From contig JAIPIW010000002.1 in NCBI GenBank assembly GCA_021734525.1, forward strand, positions 1 to 55,154: 55,154 bases of DNA, written 5' to 3'. Below the pieces are notes generated by a model that worked only from the letters and a program-made list of their open reading frames with translations, searched no databases and had not been told where the DNA came from. Below, piece after piece: positions 1 through 7,257 of this stretch. Numbering within the stretch: position 1 is the first letter of the stretch; each line of letters opens with the position of its first letter. The position numbers were made by a program, and so were the translations under genes. This DNA is from Candidatus Altimarinota bacterium. Lineage in GTDB: Bacteria; Patescibacteriota; Gracilibacteria; UBA4473.

Positions 1-1
1 A

Positions 2-91
2 GACGAAAAACCAAAGTTTTCTTTTGGAACAGGAGGAAGTAAACCAGTAAAAATAGAAACTCCACCAGTACAACAGTCAGAGCAGAAGTAG
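2..91 (+). CDS. C-terminal end of an unknown protein (partial)
   Basis: An open frame enters from the left edge and stops at TAG (89-91). The 29 visible residues are low in complexity and polar, containing FSFGTGG, then KPVKIETPP, then QQSEQK. That looks like a disordered tail. No family can be named from this piece. The same strand carries nothing else before the tRNA region, so this gene ends its unit here. Confidence 0.55.
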   Translation, partial: DEKPKFSFGTGGSKPVKIETPPVQQSEQK

Positions 92-234
92 TAGATTTGT
101 TTAAATTAGTATTTTTTCCGATTTTCACAATCAAGGAGTCCAAATAACTTTTGTCCAAGTTCTATTATTCTTTTTGGCGCTTCTATTTCTTCAATAATAA
201 ATTCGTTGTGGTTGTGTTTTTGAGGATAATAAAA

Positions 235-319
235 TGGTGCCGAGGGAGGGAATCGAACCCTCATGGATTGCTCCACACGATTTTGAGTCGTGCGCGTCTA
301 CCAATTCCGCCACCTCGGC
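235..319 (-). tRNA. tRNA-Leu(CAA)
   Basis: Read on the minus strand, this is a class II tRNA of about 85 nt. The acceptor arms GCCGAGG and CCTCGGC pair, followed by A73 and an encoded CCA (235-237). The anticodon stem CACGA/TCGTG holds the loop CTCAAAA, so the anticodon is CAA. The T arm is GAGGG-TTCGATT-CCCTC, and the long variable arm is as expected for leucine. The gene lies just after the nrnA-like gene and has its own promoter candidate. Confidence 0.97.
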
Positions 320-331
320 ACAAGCCAAGGC

Positions 332-359
332 AGTTTAAAAAATGCTAGGGGAAAATCAA
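332..359 (-). promoter_or_regulatory. Promoter candidate for tRNA-Leu
   Basis: On the minus strand TTGATT (354-359) and TAAACT (332-337) are separated by 16 bp. The -10 box ends 12 nt before the tRNA 5' end. The -35 box lies just outside the stop codon of the DHH gene. Confidence 0.5.
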
Positions 360-360
360 C

Positions 361-1344
361 TTATTTCTCGACAATCTTCCACTTAATCTCTTTTTCTAAT
401 CTAGAATCCTTGATAGTAAACCCAGAGGCTTTGACATGACCTCCACCGCCAAATTTCTCGGCTAAGGCTTTGACATCTACGTCTGGTTTACGTGTTCTGA
501 GAGAGGCTTTTACGTTCCCCTTCTCATCTTCTGACAGTAACACTGAATACTTAGCTTCGGGCATAGAGTTAATGTAATCAATAACACCAGCTAAATCTTC
601 TCTTTTGGCTCCAAGAGATTCGTAGTCCTTCTTGTTGACCCCGACAATGGCAGCTCCATCTGAGGTGACATATAAGTTTTGGAGAACTTTTCCCCAGAGC
701 TTAAGAACTTTGAAGTCGTTAGAGCGAAAGACGTTTTTGGCAATAAGAGAAAAATTAGCACCTAACTTCATAAGTTCTGCAGCTGCTTTATATACTGACG
801 GAGTTGTGTTTTGGTGCATAAAACTCCCAGTATCTGTATATATTCCCAAAAGCAAGCAAGTTGCTATTTTAGGAGTGATTTTGAATTCCAATTTCTGGAG
901 CAATTCAAAAACAATTTGGGTAGAACTTGCAGCATGAGAAGCAACAAAGTTAATTTCTCCCCACTTATCATTAGTTGGGTGATGGTCTAAATTAAGTTTA
1001 ACCATTTTGTCTGACAAAATTCTTTCTTTGTATTCTTGGAATTTAGTCATTTTGCGAGCGCCACAATCTACAAAAAAAACGGCATCAAAATCATCTTCAT
1101 TGAAATCATTTTGCATTCGATCAGTGAATGGAACGAATTGTAAGTTGGTCGGAATAGGATCAATACAGGCTACTTTCACGTCCACGCCAGCATTACTAAA
1201 AGTTTCATGCAGAGCTAGAGTTGCTCCAACAGTATCTCCATCTGGGCCAGCATGAGCCAAGATAATAATACGTGGTTTGGAGCTAAGATATTTCTTCAAC
1301 TTCTCCAATTCAGTTGCTTCGATAAGTTCTTTCTGAGTTGTCAT
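361..1344 (-). CDS. nrnA: DHH/DHHA1 phosphoesterase, NrnA-like
   Basis: This is a 327-residue DHH-family phosphoesterase of the bifunctional oligoribonuclease / pAp phosphatase type. Such enzymes degrade very short RNAs and 3',5'-bisphosphoadenosine in the cytoplasm with divalent metals. Visible motifs are HAGPDGD (about 31-37), VDCG (about 92-95), the signature DHH in LDHHPTN (about 119-125), and GGGGHVKASGF near 299-309, which is the DHHA1 substrate-binding loop. The length matches the family. A promoter (1364-1392) gives a short leader before the ATG. The assignment to NrnA rather than another short DHH enzyme rests on size and domain order. Confidence 0.85.
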   Translation of the reverse strand: MTTQKELIEATELEKLKKYLSSKPRIIILAHAGPDGDTVGATLALHETFSNAGVDVKVACIDPIPTNLQFVPFTDRMQNDFNEDDFDAVFFVDCGARKMTKFQEYKERILSDKMVKLNLDHHPTNDKWGEINFVASHAASSTQIVFELLQKLEFKITPKIATCLLLGIYTDTGSFMHQNTTPSVYKAAAELMKLGANFSLIAKNVFRSNDFKVLKLWGKVLQNLYVTSDGAAIVGVNKKDYESLGAKREDLAGVIDYINSMPEAKYSVLLSEDEKGNVKASLRTRKPDVDVKALAEKFGGGGHVKASGFTIKDSRLEKEIKWKIVEK

Positions 1345-1363
1345 GTTTTTTGTGCAAGGTTTA

Positions 1364-1392
1364 ACTATATCATATTATTTTAATAAAGTCAA
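1364..1392 (-). promoter_or_regulatory. Promoter of the nrnA-like gene
   Basis: On the minus strand TTGACT (1387-1392) and TATAGT (1364-1369) have a 17 bp spacer. The -10 box ends 19 nt before the ATG, so the leader would be about 12 nt. Confidence 0.65.
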
Positions 1393-1441
1393 ATAAGTTG
1401 CTTAGACCTTAAGTTACCATAAAGACGGTAAACTACCAAGC

Positions 1442-1458
1442 ATTATATTATAATGTAT
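1442..1458. repeat. AT palindrome family, copy 1 (imperfect)
   Basis: Copy of the TATATTATAATATA core with one change (TATATTATAATGTA at 1444-1457). It lies 3 bp after the stop codon of the minus-strand SLH gene and before the promoter of the next gene. Confidence 0.6.
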
Positions 1459-1460
1459 GA

Positions 1461-2441
1461 CTAACGTTGTGTGTATTTAGAAAACTTAGAAGAAGAGAAG
1501 CTGACTAAGGTTTCGTCTATTAGTGTCAGTAGGTCTTCGGCAAAACTAGCAAAACTAGGGGACTTGTCTAGGGCTCTTTTAGTTTGTTTGGCAGCTAGAT
1601 GCAGACTTTCTAAAGCGAAGAGATTGTTTTGGAATTTAAGAGCACGCAAGCTGTCAGAAAAGTGTTCCAAGGCTCTGGAAATAGCACTAGCAGCTACGGC
1701 ATCTTCGTTGTTTTGGGCGAGGGTGAGGGATTCGGTTAGAAAGATTATCTTCTGTAGATGACTTTCTGCTTTATCTGGTTCTCCGGCTCGCATCAAAGTA
1801 ATGAACTGTTCTATTTCCGCTTGTAGTTCCACAAAGATCTTAGTGGTGTTATTACCATGAAAGATTCTTAATTCACGGAAAGTCATCATGGCAACTTCTC
1901 GACGAGAAAGAACCTTCTCAGGTCGGTAAAACTGATCTGGAGGAAGGTGGGCTATCTGGAATTTTTTGGCATAGGCAAAGTAAGGTGCAAACCAGCTATC
2001 TTCGGGAACATCTAAGGCGACACTATTTAGTTTAGTGAAATACGGTCTGAGATTTACTTGTGTGGAACGGAAAAGGAAAGCCAAGAATTCTGCTTTGGTG
2101 ACAGGGGCATTGGGACGAAATAATTCTCTTTCGCCAGAGATGATTTTTGTCGCTACAGCCCTTTCTACAACGGGCGCAAACCATTCGTTGGGGTTTACGT
2201 CGGAAAAGTGAGTTACACCACCAAAATCCGTAGGAATAACTATCCCTCCGGCTCGTAGTGCAATAGCTAAAGCTTCTGCTCTGGTAGTATTTCTTTCTGG
2301 ATTAGGAGCGGAACTCATCACACCAGTTTCATTGAGATGTGTAAAAATATGGGCCTGTGGATCAGCAGGGTTAATACTATTTTGGGCGTGAGTTATGAAA
2401 GTTGGGCAGAGCAAGATAGAGAGTAAAACCAACTTTTTCAT
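1461..2441 (-). CDS. Secreted SLH-domain protein
   Basis: A 326-residue exported protein. It begins with a signal peptide (MKKLVLLSILLCPTFITHAQ). At least two S-layer homology repeats follow. One is FSDVNPNEWFAPVVERAV with a following RPNAPVTKAEF block (about 80-125), another is DVPEDSWFAPYF with RPEKVLSRREV (about 145-190), and a weaker repeat starts near residue 35. SLH domains usually bind cell-wall polymers. The C-terminal 120 residues look helical and match no family I recognise. The next gene upstream, on the other strand, also encodes a wall-binding protein. The start is supported by a promoter whose -10 box ends 7 nt before the ATG. Confidence 0.82.
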   Translation of the reverse strand: MKKLVLLSILLCPTFITHAQNSINPADPQAHIFTHLNETGVMSSAPNPERNTTRAEALAIALRAGGIVIPTDFGGVTHFSDVNPNEWFAPVVERAVATKIISGERELFRPNAPVTKAEFLAFLFRSTQVNLRPYFTKLNSVALDVPEDSWFAPYFAYAKKFQIAHLPPDQFYRPEKVLSRREVAMMTFRELRIFHGNNTTKIFVELQAEIEQFITLMRAGEPDKAESHLQKIIFLTESLTLAQNNEDAVAASAISRALEHFSDSLRALKFQNNLFALESLHLAAKQTKRALDKSPSFASFAEDLLTLIDETLVSFSSSKFSKYTQR

Positions 2442-2448
2442 TAGCTTG

Positions 2449-2477
2449 AGTGTAAATTGTGTTCAAGGATTGGTCAA
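2449..2477 (-). promoter_or_regulatory. Leaderless promoter of the SLH gene
   Basis: On the minus strand TTGACC (2472-2477) and TACACT (2449-2454) are 17 bp apart. Only 7 nt separate the -10 box from the ATG, so transcription should begin at or next to the start codon. Confidence 0.6.
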
Positions 2478-2568
2478 AAATTTTGTTCGATAATTCGTTG
2501 ACAAAGAAGTAAGTAGTTTGAATTTATATTTTTGGCTTGTTTATCAGAAGAAAACGACGAATAGATGC

Positions 2569-2597
2569 TTGATTTATTCTCTTTTTTCTGGTACAAT
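2569..2597 (+). promoter_or_regulatory. Promoter of the 3D/peptidoglycan-binding gene
   Basis: TTGATT (2569-2574) and TACAAT (2592-2597) are separated by 17 bp. The ATG at 2611 follows 13 nt after the -10 box, which rules out the longer frame starting near 2518. Confidence 0.6.
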
Positions 2598-2610
2598 ATC
2601 CGGATTTGCC

Positions 2611-3762
2611 ATGAAAAAAATAATTATAGCTTTAATGTTTTTGGGTCTTCTGCCAGTACTGGCTAATGCCCAAGAAGTAAAAGGAGAGAAGAGAATCTTC
2701 ACCATTACAGGGTATTATTCTCCTCTACCTGGGCAGGATTTCTATATTACTGGGGATTACTGGTCAGAAATAAGGCTTAATGGACAAGGGATTCAGGGGG
2801 CAGACGGTACGCCAGTTTATCCAGGAATGATTGCCGCTCCCACTAGTTATTCCTTTGGTACCAAAATAAGTATTCCAGGTCTTGGAGTTGGCCAAGTTAA
2901 TGACCGTGGAGGAGCTATTGTAGAACAAGGACAGCGAGATTTAGCTAAACATGATCGTTTGGATGTTTGGATGGGTTATGGTGATGCAGGACTATTGCGG
3001 GCTCTTTCTTGGGGAGTACAGCATTTAGAATGTGAGATTTTTTCAGCAGATAGCTCTATTCCAGTTGGGATGGACTTTCATGTTCCGCCAATGCTAAACC
3101 AGATTCTAAATTTACCTCGTAGAAGAAATTTTGAACAGAACCTGACCCGTGGGATTAGAGGAGATCAGGTGGCTTCTTTGCAAAGAGCACTAAAGATCTT
3201 GGGATTCTATGATGGTTGGGAGGATGGAGTCTTTGGCATCGAAACAGAAAAAGCAGTTCTGGCTTTCCAAAAGAAATACTTCATTTTGGAAGGAAAAGAA
3301 GATTTTGGTGCGGGAGTATTTGGACCACAAACTAGAGACAAGTTGTCGATAGAACTTTATCGTCTAGAAGTAGAAGAAAAGATTAGAGAGGCTTGGGAGA
3401 AATTTCACTTCGAAGAAAATATCCAGCGAGGTAATAGAAATCAAGCTGTTTTGAAATTACAACAAATTTTAGTACAGGGGGAGTTTATGGACGTAACTCC
3501 GACAGGGTACTTTGGTACACAGACAGAAAGTGCTTTGGTTAAATTTCAATTGGCGCACGGACTTATTAAAACAGCTAACAGTAATGGAGCGGGGAAAGTA
3601 GGTCCTTTAACAAGAACTAAATTAAACGAGATCTTAACTGATCAGAAAGAATTTCTAGCACAAGAAAAAGACGAAATTCATTCTTATCAGTTAGCACAGA
3701 ACAAACTTTCTTATTTCGCTCATAAAAACCAAGGACTTGGTTCTTCTTTAGTCCAAAAATAA
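2611..3762 (+). CDS. Secreted 3D-domain protein with two peptidoglycan-binding domains
   Basis: A 383-residue exported protein, probably acting in cell-wall remodelling. The signal peptide is MKKIIIALMFLGLLPVLANA. Residues about 29-145 form a 3D (double-psi beta-barrel, MltA-like) domain: it starts FTITGYYSP and contains GTKISIPGLG, VNDRGGAI and DRLDVWMG. Two PG_binding_1 repeats follow, one at about 170-220 (GDQVASLQRALKILGFY, then FGIETEKAVLAFQ) and one at about 270-318 (QAVLKLQQILVQGEF, then FGTQTESALVKFQ). The start at 2611 is chosen from the signal peptide and the promoter. The next gene begins directly after the stop codon. Confidence 0.85.
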   Translation: MKKIIIALMFLGLLPVLANAQEVKGEKRIFTITGYYSPLPGQDFYITGDYWSEIRLNGQGIQGADGTPVYPGMIAAPTSYSFGTKISIPGLGVGQVNDRGGAIVEQGQRDLAKHDRLDVWMGYGDAGLLRALSWGVQHLECEIFSADSSIPVGMDFHVPPMLNQILNLPRRRNFEQNLTRGIRGDQVASLQRALKILGFYDGWEDGVFGIETEKAVLAFQKKYFILEGKEDFGAGVFGPQTRDKLSIELYRLEVEEKIREAWEKFHFEENIQRGNRNQAVLKLQQILVQGEFMDVTPTGYFGTQTESALVKFQLAHGLIKTANSNGAGKVGPLTRTKLNEILTDQKEFLAQEKDEIHSYQLAQNKLSYFAHKNQGLGSSLVQK

Positions 3763-4977
3763 ATGAATACTAAAGCTATCAATTCCGGATTTCATAGATT
3801 ATTTCACCTTCATGTGGATAAAGAAATGGTAGAAGTTTCTCTCTATCAGTTCTTTGTTAACCTAGGAAGGAATCTAATTGTTCTGGCTTTGCCATTTTAT
3901 ATGTACAAAACTTTGGGATATGAGATCTGGCAGATTTGTGTATTCTTTCTTTTTTGGCAGGTGGCTTTCACATTTGTAATGCCGTTTGTTGGTTGTTTTA
4001 TAGACAAAGTGGGACTAAAACATTCTATGGCGACACGTAGTGTAGGGGCGGCAATTTTTTGGGTAACTTTACCATTACTATTACAAGAAAACTTTTGGTT
4101 AAGTGTGGGGCTTGTGGCACCTTTCTTTTTACTAAGAGCTTTCTCTAGATCGGTATCTGAGATTTCTTATGATATCTTTTTGGTGCACCACATTAATCGG
4201 GAAATGAAAGGGAAGACCTTGGCTTGGTTACAAATTGCTATCATGTCTAGTGTGGTTTTAGCTCCAGTGTTGGGTGGATTTATTACTAGATACTTAGGAT
4301 TCCAGTGGACTTCTTACTTTGCCTTTCTCTTCTTTTTGACTTCTGGGATTGTGCTGATGATGACTCCAGATGAGAAGTTTCATCTGCCTTATTCTCCTAA
4401 GAAACTGTTAATAGATACATTCAAAGAAGCACCCAAAGAATTATTTATGGCTGAATTTGGCCGAGTCTTTTTTGATGCTATTCTTTGGATTGTTTGGCCA
4501 ATTTTCCTAATTTTAGTCTTCAAGGACATTGTTTCTATTGGGAATATTGTAGGAATTTCTTCTGGACTGGCCATTATTGTGATGTTCTTTGTGGGACGAG
4601 GAATAGATAAAAAAGGAATTAGTAAAAAAAGTTTTAGATTTGGTGCCTATCGGTCAATGTGTATTAACTTCTTTCGAGGAGTAATGTGGGACCCCATTGC
4701 TTTGGCGGTAGTAGATGCTTTGCACAAGATCAATAGTCAGACGATGCAAGTACCATATGATGCTGAAATCCAGAAGTGGTTAAGAGAAAAAGACACTTTT
4801 GAAAGAGCTCATATCCGGTGGATGATTGCGGAAAACATGTATACGGTTGCAGTAGCATTTTTTGCAGCAATCTTCTTTATGGTTACCGAAGAAATAAAGT
4901 GGGCCTTTATTATAATCTTTGTGATTGGTTCTTTGGCCATGCTGCTTACCCAAACAGTAGCTAAATTTGAAGATTAA
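3763..4977 (+). CDS. MFS-type transporter
   Basis: A 404-residue polytopic membrane protein with about ten to twelve hydrophobic segments and the spacing of the major facilitator superfamily. GCFIDKVGLKHS (about 77-88) resembles the MFS loop 2-3 motif. GRGIDKKGISKKS in the second half resembles its repeat. The substrate cannot be told. It starts directly after the stop of the wall-binding protein, so the two are probably co-transcribed. An AT palindrome follows its stop. Confidence 0.75.
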   Translation: MNTKAINSGFHRLFHLHVDKEMVEVSLYQFFVNLGRNLIVLALPFYMYKTLGYEIWQICVFFLFWQVAFTFVMPFVGCFIDKVGLKHSMATRSVGAAIFWVTLPLLLQENFWLSVGLVAPFFLLRAFSRSVSEISYDIFLVHHINREMKGKTLAWLQIAIMSSVVLAPVLGGFITRYLGFQWTSYFAFLFFLTSGIVLMMTPDEKFHLPYSPKKLLIDTFKEAPKELFMAEFGRVFFDAILWIVWPIFLILVFKDIVSIGNIVGISSGLAIIVMFFVGRGIDKKGISKKSFRFGAYRSMCINFFRGVMWDPIALAVVDALHKINSQTMQVPYDAEIQKWLREKDTFERAHIRWMIAENMYTVAVAFFAAIFFMVTEEIKWAFIIIFVIGSLAMLLTQTVAKFED

Positions 4978-4978
4978 T

Positions 4979-5002
4979 CTTATTATATTATAATATAATA
5001 AG
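4979..5002. repeat. AT palindrome family, copy 2 (24 bp, perfect)
   Basis: A perfect 24 bp palindrome with arms CTTATTATATTA and TAATATAATAAG. It starts 1 bp after the stop codon of the MFS gene and lies before the promoter of the lipoprotein gene. Confidence 0.9.
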
Positions 5003-5038
5003 GGATTGGAACGAGGAAGAGAAGGATTTTTAGACTAG

Positions 5039-5066
5039 TTGCATTTTTTATAAAAAGACTGATAAT
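5039..5066 (+). promoter_or_regulatory. Leaderless promoter of the lipoprotein gene
   Basis: TTGCAT (5039-5044) and GATAAT (5061-5066) have a 16 bp spacer. The ATG at 5074 is 7 nt after the -10 box. Confidence 0.5.
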
Positions 5067-5073
5067 TTGGGAG

Positions 5074-6312
5074 ATGAAGATTAAAAATCCAAAGAAGATT
5101 TTTTGGGCTGTGATGATAACAGCAATTGTGATCTCTGCTTGTGCTTTTCCAGAAAAAGAAGATCCTTTTTCTCGTTTGCCAGAAGAACGTACCGAGACCT
5201 TAGTGGGGGAAGTATTTCCTTTTTCGGTATCTGTTTCTACCCGTGCTACTCATCGGTTAGAGAATAATGAGAAGTTAGTTGCCTATTTAGCTTCCAAGAT
5301 TGTTAATTTGGAAGATTTTGAAGGTCGTCGGGTAGAAATAGATGGAATTAGGAGAACAGAAAAGATGCGAGAGATATTCTGGGTAGAAGAAATCAGATTA
5401 AAAGATTTGGAAGAAAAGGGGGATGAAGATCTAAAAGATAAAAGATATCTTAATGAAGAATACACCTTTGTTTATCCAGGTAATTGGGAGTATTCCACTT
5501 CTCCTTCTGGTGAGGTGCATTTCACAGAAAAAGAAGACGAGGCTCGAAGAGTTTTCTTGATTTTCTCAGTAACCTCTTCTGAGCGAAAAGATTCTAAGGT
5601 AGATCCTAACGTTCTTATTGCTAATATGACCGGTATAAAAAAAGTGACTACCGACCAAACGGACCGGGAACGACAAGAAATTACTTTGTTCTCTAATGTC
5701 TATAATCATAAATATAGTTTTATATTTACCAGCCAATTTGAAGAATTTGAAAAAAAGAAAGCATTTTTTAAACTCCTTAATACCTTCATAGAGGGATCAG
5801 AGAACGTTTCTAAGGCGCAGGAGAAATATCTTAAAAAACTAGCAGAAGATGAAGCTTCGAAAATAGAAAAGGAAGTAGTGGAAGAACCAAAGGAATCTTT
5901 CCTAGAAAAGATATTTAAGGACAAGGAAGAAGAGCCGGTAGAAGAAGTAGTGCTTCCGACCGGAGACTTCAAAAATCTAATTGATGCCAATGCCTTTCCG
6001 TATGAGAGTGCGTATTATGGTTTTCGGATGAGAGTTCCTTTTGGACACTGGTTCCGTAATTTTGGACAATCAGAAAATGCTATTGCCAGAATAGGTTTTT
6101 CAGATGAAGATTTCTCTACTCAAGATCAAGCAAAGTTTATGTTAGAAATACTGGGAGATGAAACCCCCCCCAAAGAATTTTCAGAAAAAGTAGAGGAGGG
6201 AAAACTGATCATTGTTTATCCTCGTTCAGATAAGTCTTTCTTCCGCTTTACTGGTCCAACTAAATTCCGGGATAGTATGCGGAGTACTGGTAGTACGATT
6301 GAGAAGTTTTAG
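5074..6312 (+). CDS. Predicted lipoprotein of unknown function
   Basis: A 412-residue protein with a lipoprotein signal. Charged MKIKNPKKIF is followed by a hydrophobic run and VISAC, which puts the acylated cysteine at residue 23. A short beta-rich stretch follows, then a domain from about residue 127 (EEYTFVYPGNWEYSTSPSGE). A Lys/Glu-rich helical linker (about 245-305) leads to a second domain beginning PYESAYYGFRMRVPFGHWFR. The two Tyr/Trp-rich domains may be repeats of one fold, which would be a PsbP/LpqN-like surface domain by general look only. No catalytic motif is seen. It probably sits on the outer face of the membrane. Confidence 0.65.
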   Translation: MKIKNPKKIFWAVMITAIVISACAFPEKEDPFSRLPEERTETLVGEVFPFSVSVSTRATHRLENNEKLVAYLASKIVNLEDFEGRRVEIDGIRRTEKMREIFWVEEIRLKDLEEKGDEDLKDKRYLNEEYTFVYPGNWEYSTSPSGEVHFTEKEDEARRVFLIFSVTSSERKDSKVDPNVLIANMTGIKKVTTDQTDRERQEITLFSNVYNHKYSFIFTSQFEEFEKKKAFFKLLNTFIEGSENVSKAQEKYLKKLAEDEASKIEKEVVEEPKESFLEKIFKDKEEEPVEEVVLPTGDFKNLIDANAFPYESAYYGFRMRVPFGHWFRNFGQSENAIARIGFSDEDFSTQDQAKFMLEILGDETPPKEFSEKVEEGKLIIVYPRSDKSFFRFTGPTKFRDSMRSTGSTIEKF

Positions 6313-6319
6313 GTTGAGA

Positions 6320-6472
6320 TCATAATTTCTTAATAAGTTCTCTAAGATTTTTTCTAATAATGTTTCCTTCTTTTATGTATTTTTTGCCTTCCAATACTAT
6401 AGTAATGGCCTTTTCTTCATCTATGGGGATAGACTTAAAATCCTGGGAGAGTTGGGAAGAAAAAATATTCAT
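6320..6472 (-). CDS. Possible 50-residue protein
   Basis: A minus-strand frame from ATG (6470-6472) to TGA (6320-6322) with a protein-like composition: MNIFSSQLSQDFKSIPID, then AITIVLEGKKYI and a basic helical end (RKNLRELIKKL). It is convergent with the lipoprotein gene and could encode a small antitoxin-like protein, but no partner is visible. There is no Shine-Dalgarno sequence and no clear promoter. It is the only coding candidate in the 345 bp gap. Confidence 0.4.
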   Translation of the reverse strand: MNIFSSQLSQDFKSIPIDEEKAITIVLEGKKYIKEGNIIRKNLRELIKKL

Positions 6473-6480
6473 AAGGAAAT

Positions 6481-6503
6481 TATTATATATCTATAATGTA
6501 ATA
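6481..6503. repeat. Degenerate AT palindrome
   Basis: An interrupted relative of the palindrome family (ATTATATA-TC-TATAATG). It is not next to a stop codon, so it may be chance in an AT-rich stretch. Confidence 0.25.
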
Positions 6504-6566
6504 TTTTATTATTAAAAAAATCAAATTAAAAATTATATATTTTTATCAAAAATGGGTAATAAAATA

Positions 6567-6595
6567 TTGCTTTTTTAGGATAATGAAATTATAAT
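6567..6595 (+). promoter_or_regulatory. Promoter candidate for a small RNA
   Basis: TTGCTT (6567-6572) and TATAAT (6590-6595) are 17 bp apart. There is no plus-strand gene downstream, only the structured stretch 6609-6667. Confidence 0.5.
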
Positions 6596-6601
6596 TTAAG
6601 T

Positions 6602-6667
6602 AATCACGATGGTGGAGCACGGCGAAGGGTTTTGTCCCAAGCCACTCTTCACCGTACTTATTTTTTT
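6602..6667 (+). ncRNA. Candidate small RNA with terminator-like hairpin (strand uncertain)
   Basis: A GC-rich island in a very AT-rich gap. On the plus strand AGCACGGCGAAG (6616-6627) faces CTTCACCGTACT (6647-6658), followed by a T run (6661-6667). With the promoter at 6567 this would give an RNA of about 65 nt. The plus-strand stem has two C-A mismatches. On the minus strand these become G-U pairs and the 12 bp stem is continuous, which would make it a 3' structure of the NYN gene. An extra GTGG/CCAC pairing could form a pseudoknot. Confidence 0.4.
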
Positions 6668-7137
6668 AGCTTATCCTTTAAATTTGATATATAAAAAAAG
6701 TAAGGATGCCTAAATTCTCGAAGAAGACTAGAATATTTTTTCTTGTTTGGAATACCTACTTTTGCAAGTTTGTTTTTTTTAATCAAGTAATCAATTAAAC
6801 AATGGAAATCTCCATCACCACTAACAATAATAGCTTTGTCATAGTTTTCGTGTTCAATCATACAATGTAAAACTAATTCAGCGTCACAATTACCCTTTAC
6901 AACTCCATTAAGTTCTAGTGTTGGCTTAAATATAATGACGTATCCGACATCACTTAAATAATCATAAAGTCTCTTATTTTCTGGTACATATCCAAGAAAC
7001 AAAAATGCTTTTTGTGTATGGTACTTATCTCTTAAGTAGATAAGGAACCTTTTATAATCTAAGTCCCAATTAATTTCTTTTATGGAGAGATTAAGGTTTT
7101 GGCTGTCAATAAAGGCGTAAATTTTAGGAGACTTCAT
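6658..7137 (-). CDS. NYN (LabA/DUF88-type) domain protein
   Basis: A 159-residue single-domain protein of the PIN-like NYN nuclease superfamily. It starts with the strand and first acid typical of the fold (YAFIDSQNLNLS, Asp at about 11). It then has FLFLGYVPENKRLYDYL, NCDAELVLHCM and the conserved block AIIVSGDGDFHCLIDYL, which supplies the metal-binding acids. LREFRHPYFFYI closes the domain. NYN proteins are predicted RNA nucleases; no target is known here. A hairpin-rich region begins directly after its stop. Confidence 0.82.
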   Translation of the reverse strand: MKSPKIYAFIDSQNLNLSIKEINWDLDYKRFLIYLRDKYHTQKAFLFLGYVPENKRLYDYLSDVGYVIIFKPTLELNGVVKGNCDAELVLHCMIEHENYDKAIIVSGDGDFHCLIDYLIKKNKLAKVGIPNKKKYSSLLREFRHPYFFYISNLKDKLKK

Positions 7138-7221
7138 AATTCAGGAGAATTCTAAATGTGTTTAAAGCAAAAACTAGCTACGGAATTAACTTTCATTTAA
7201 TTTTTTATATACAGAGGATAG

Positions 7222-7249
7222 TTGATTTTTCCCCTTAAAAATCTACACT
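7222..7249 (+). promoter_or_regulatory. Leaderless promoter of leuS
   Basis: TTGATT (7222-7227) and TACACT (7244-7249) have a 16 bp spacer, with 8 nt to the ATG at 7258. The TTG that could be read as an upstream start codon is the -35 box. Confidence 0.6.
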
Positions 7250-7257
7250 CATCGGTG

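Noticed and set aside
151-348. Open frame of 65 codons on the plus strand over the tRNA
   Set aside because: Most of it is the antisense of tRNA-Leu and it has no protein-like pattern.
2518-2610. Longer N-terminus for the 3D-domain protein
   Set aside because: The extra residues precede a clear signal peptide, and the segment contains the promoter.
4979-5002. Palindromes as ordinary intrinsic terminators
   Set aside because: The stems are almost purely A-T and no T run follows on either strand, so a standard terminator is unlikely; another 3' role remains open.
5706-5990. Antisense frames across the lipoprotein and other long genes
   Set aside because: They are shadows of AT-rich, Lys/Glu-rich genes: Ser/Phe-rich translations without conserved blocks.
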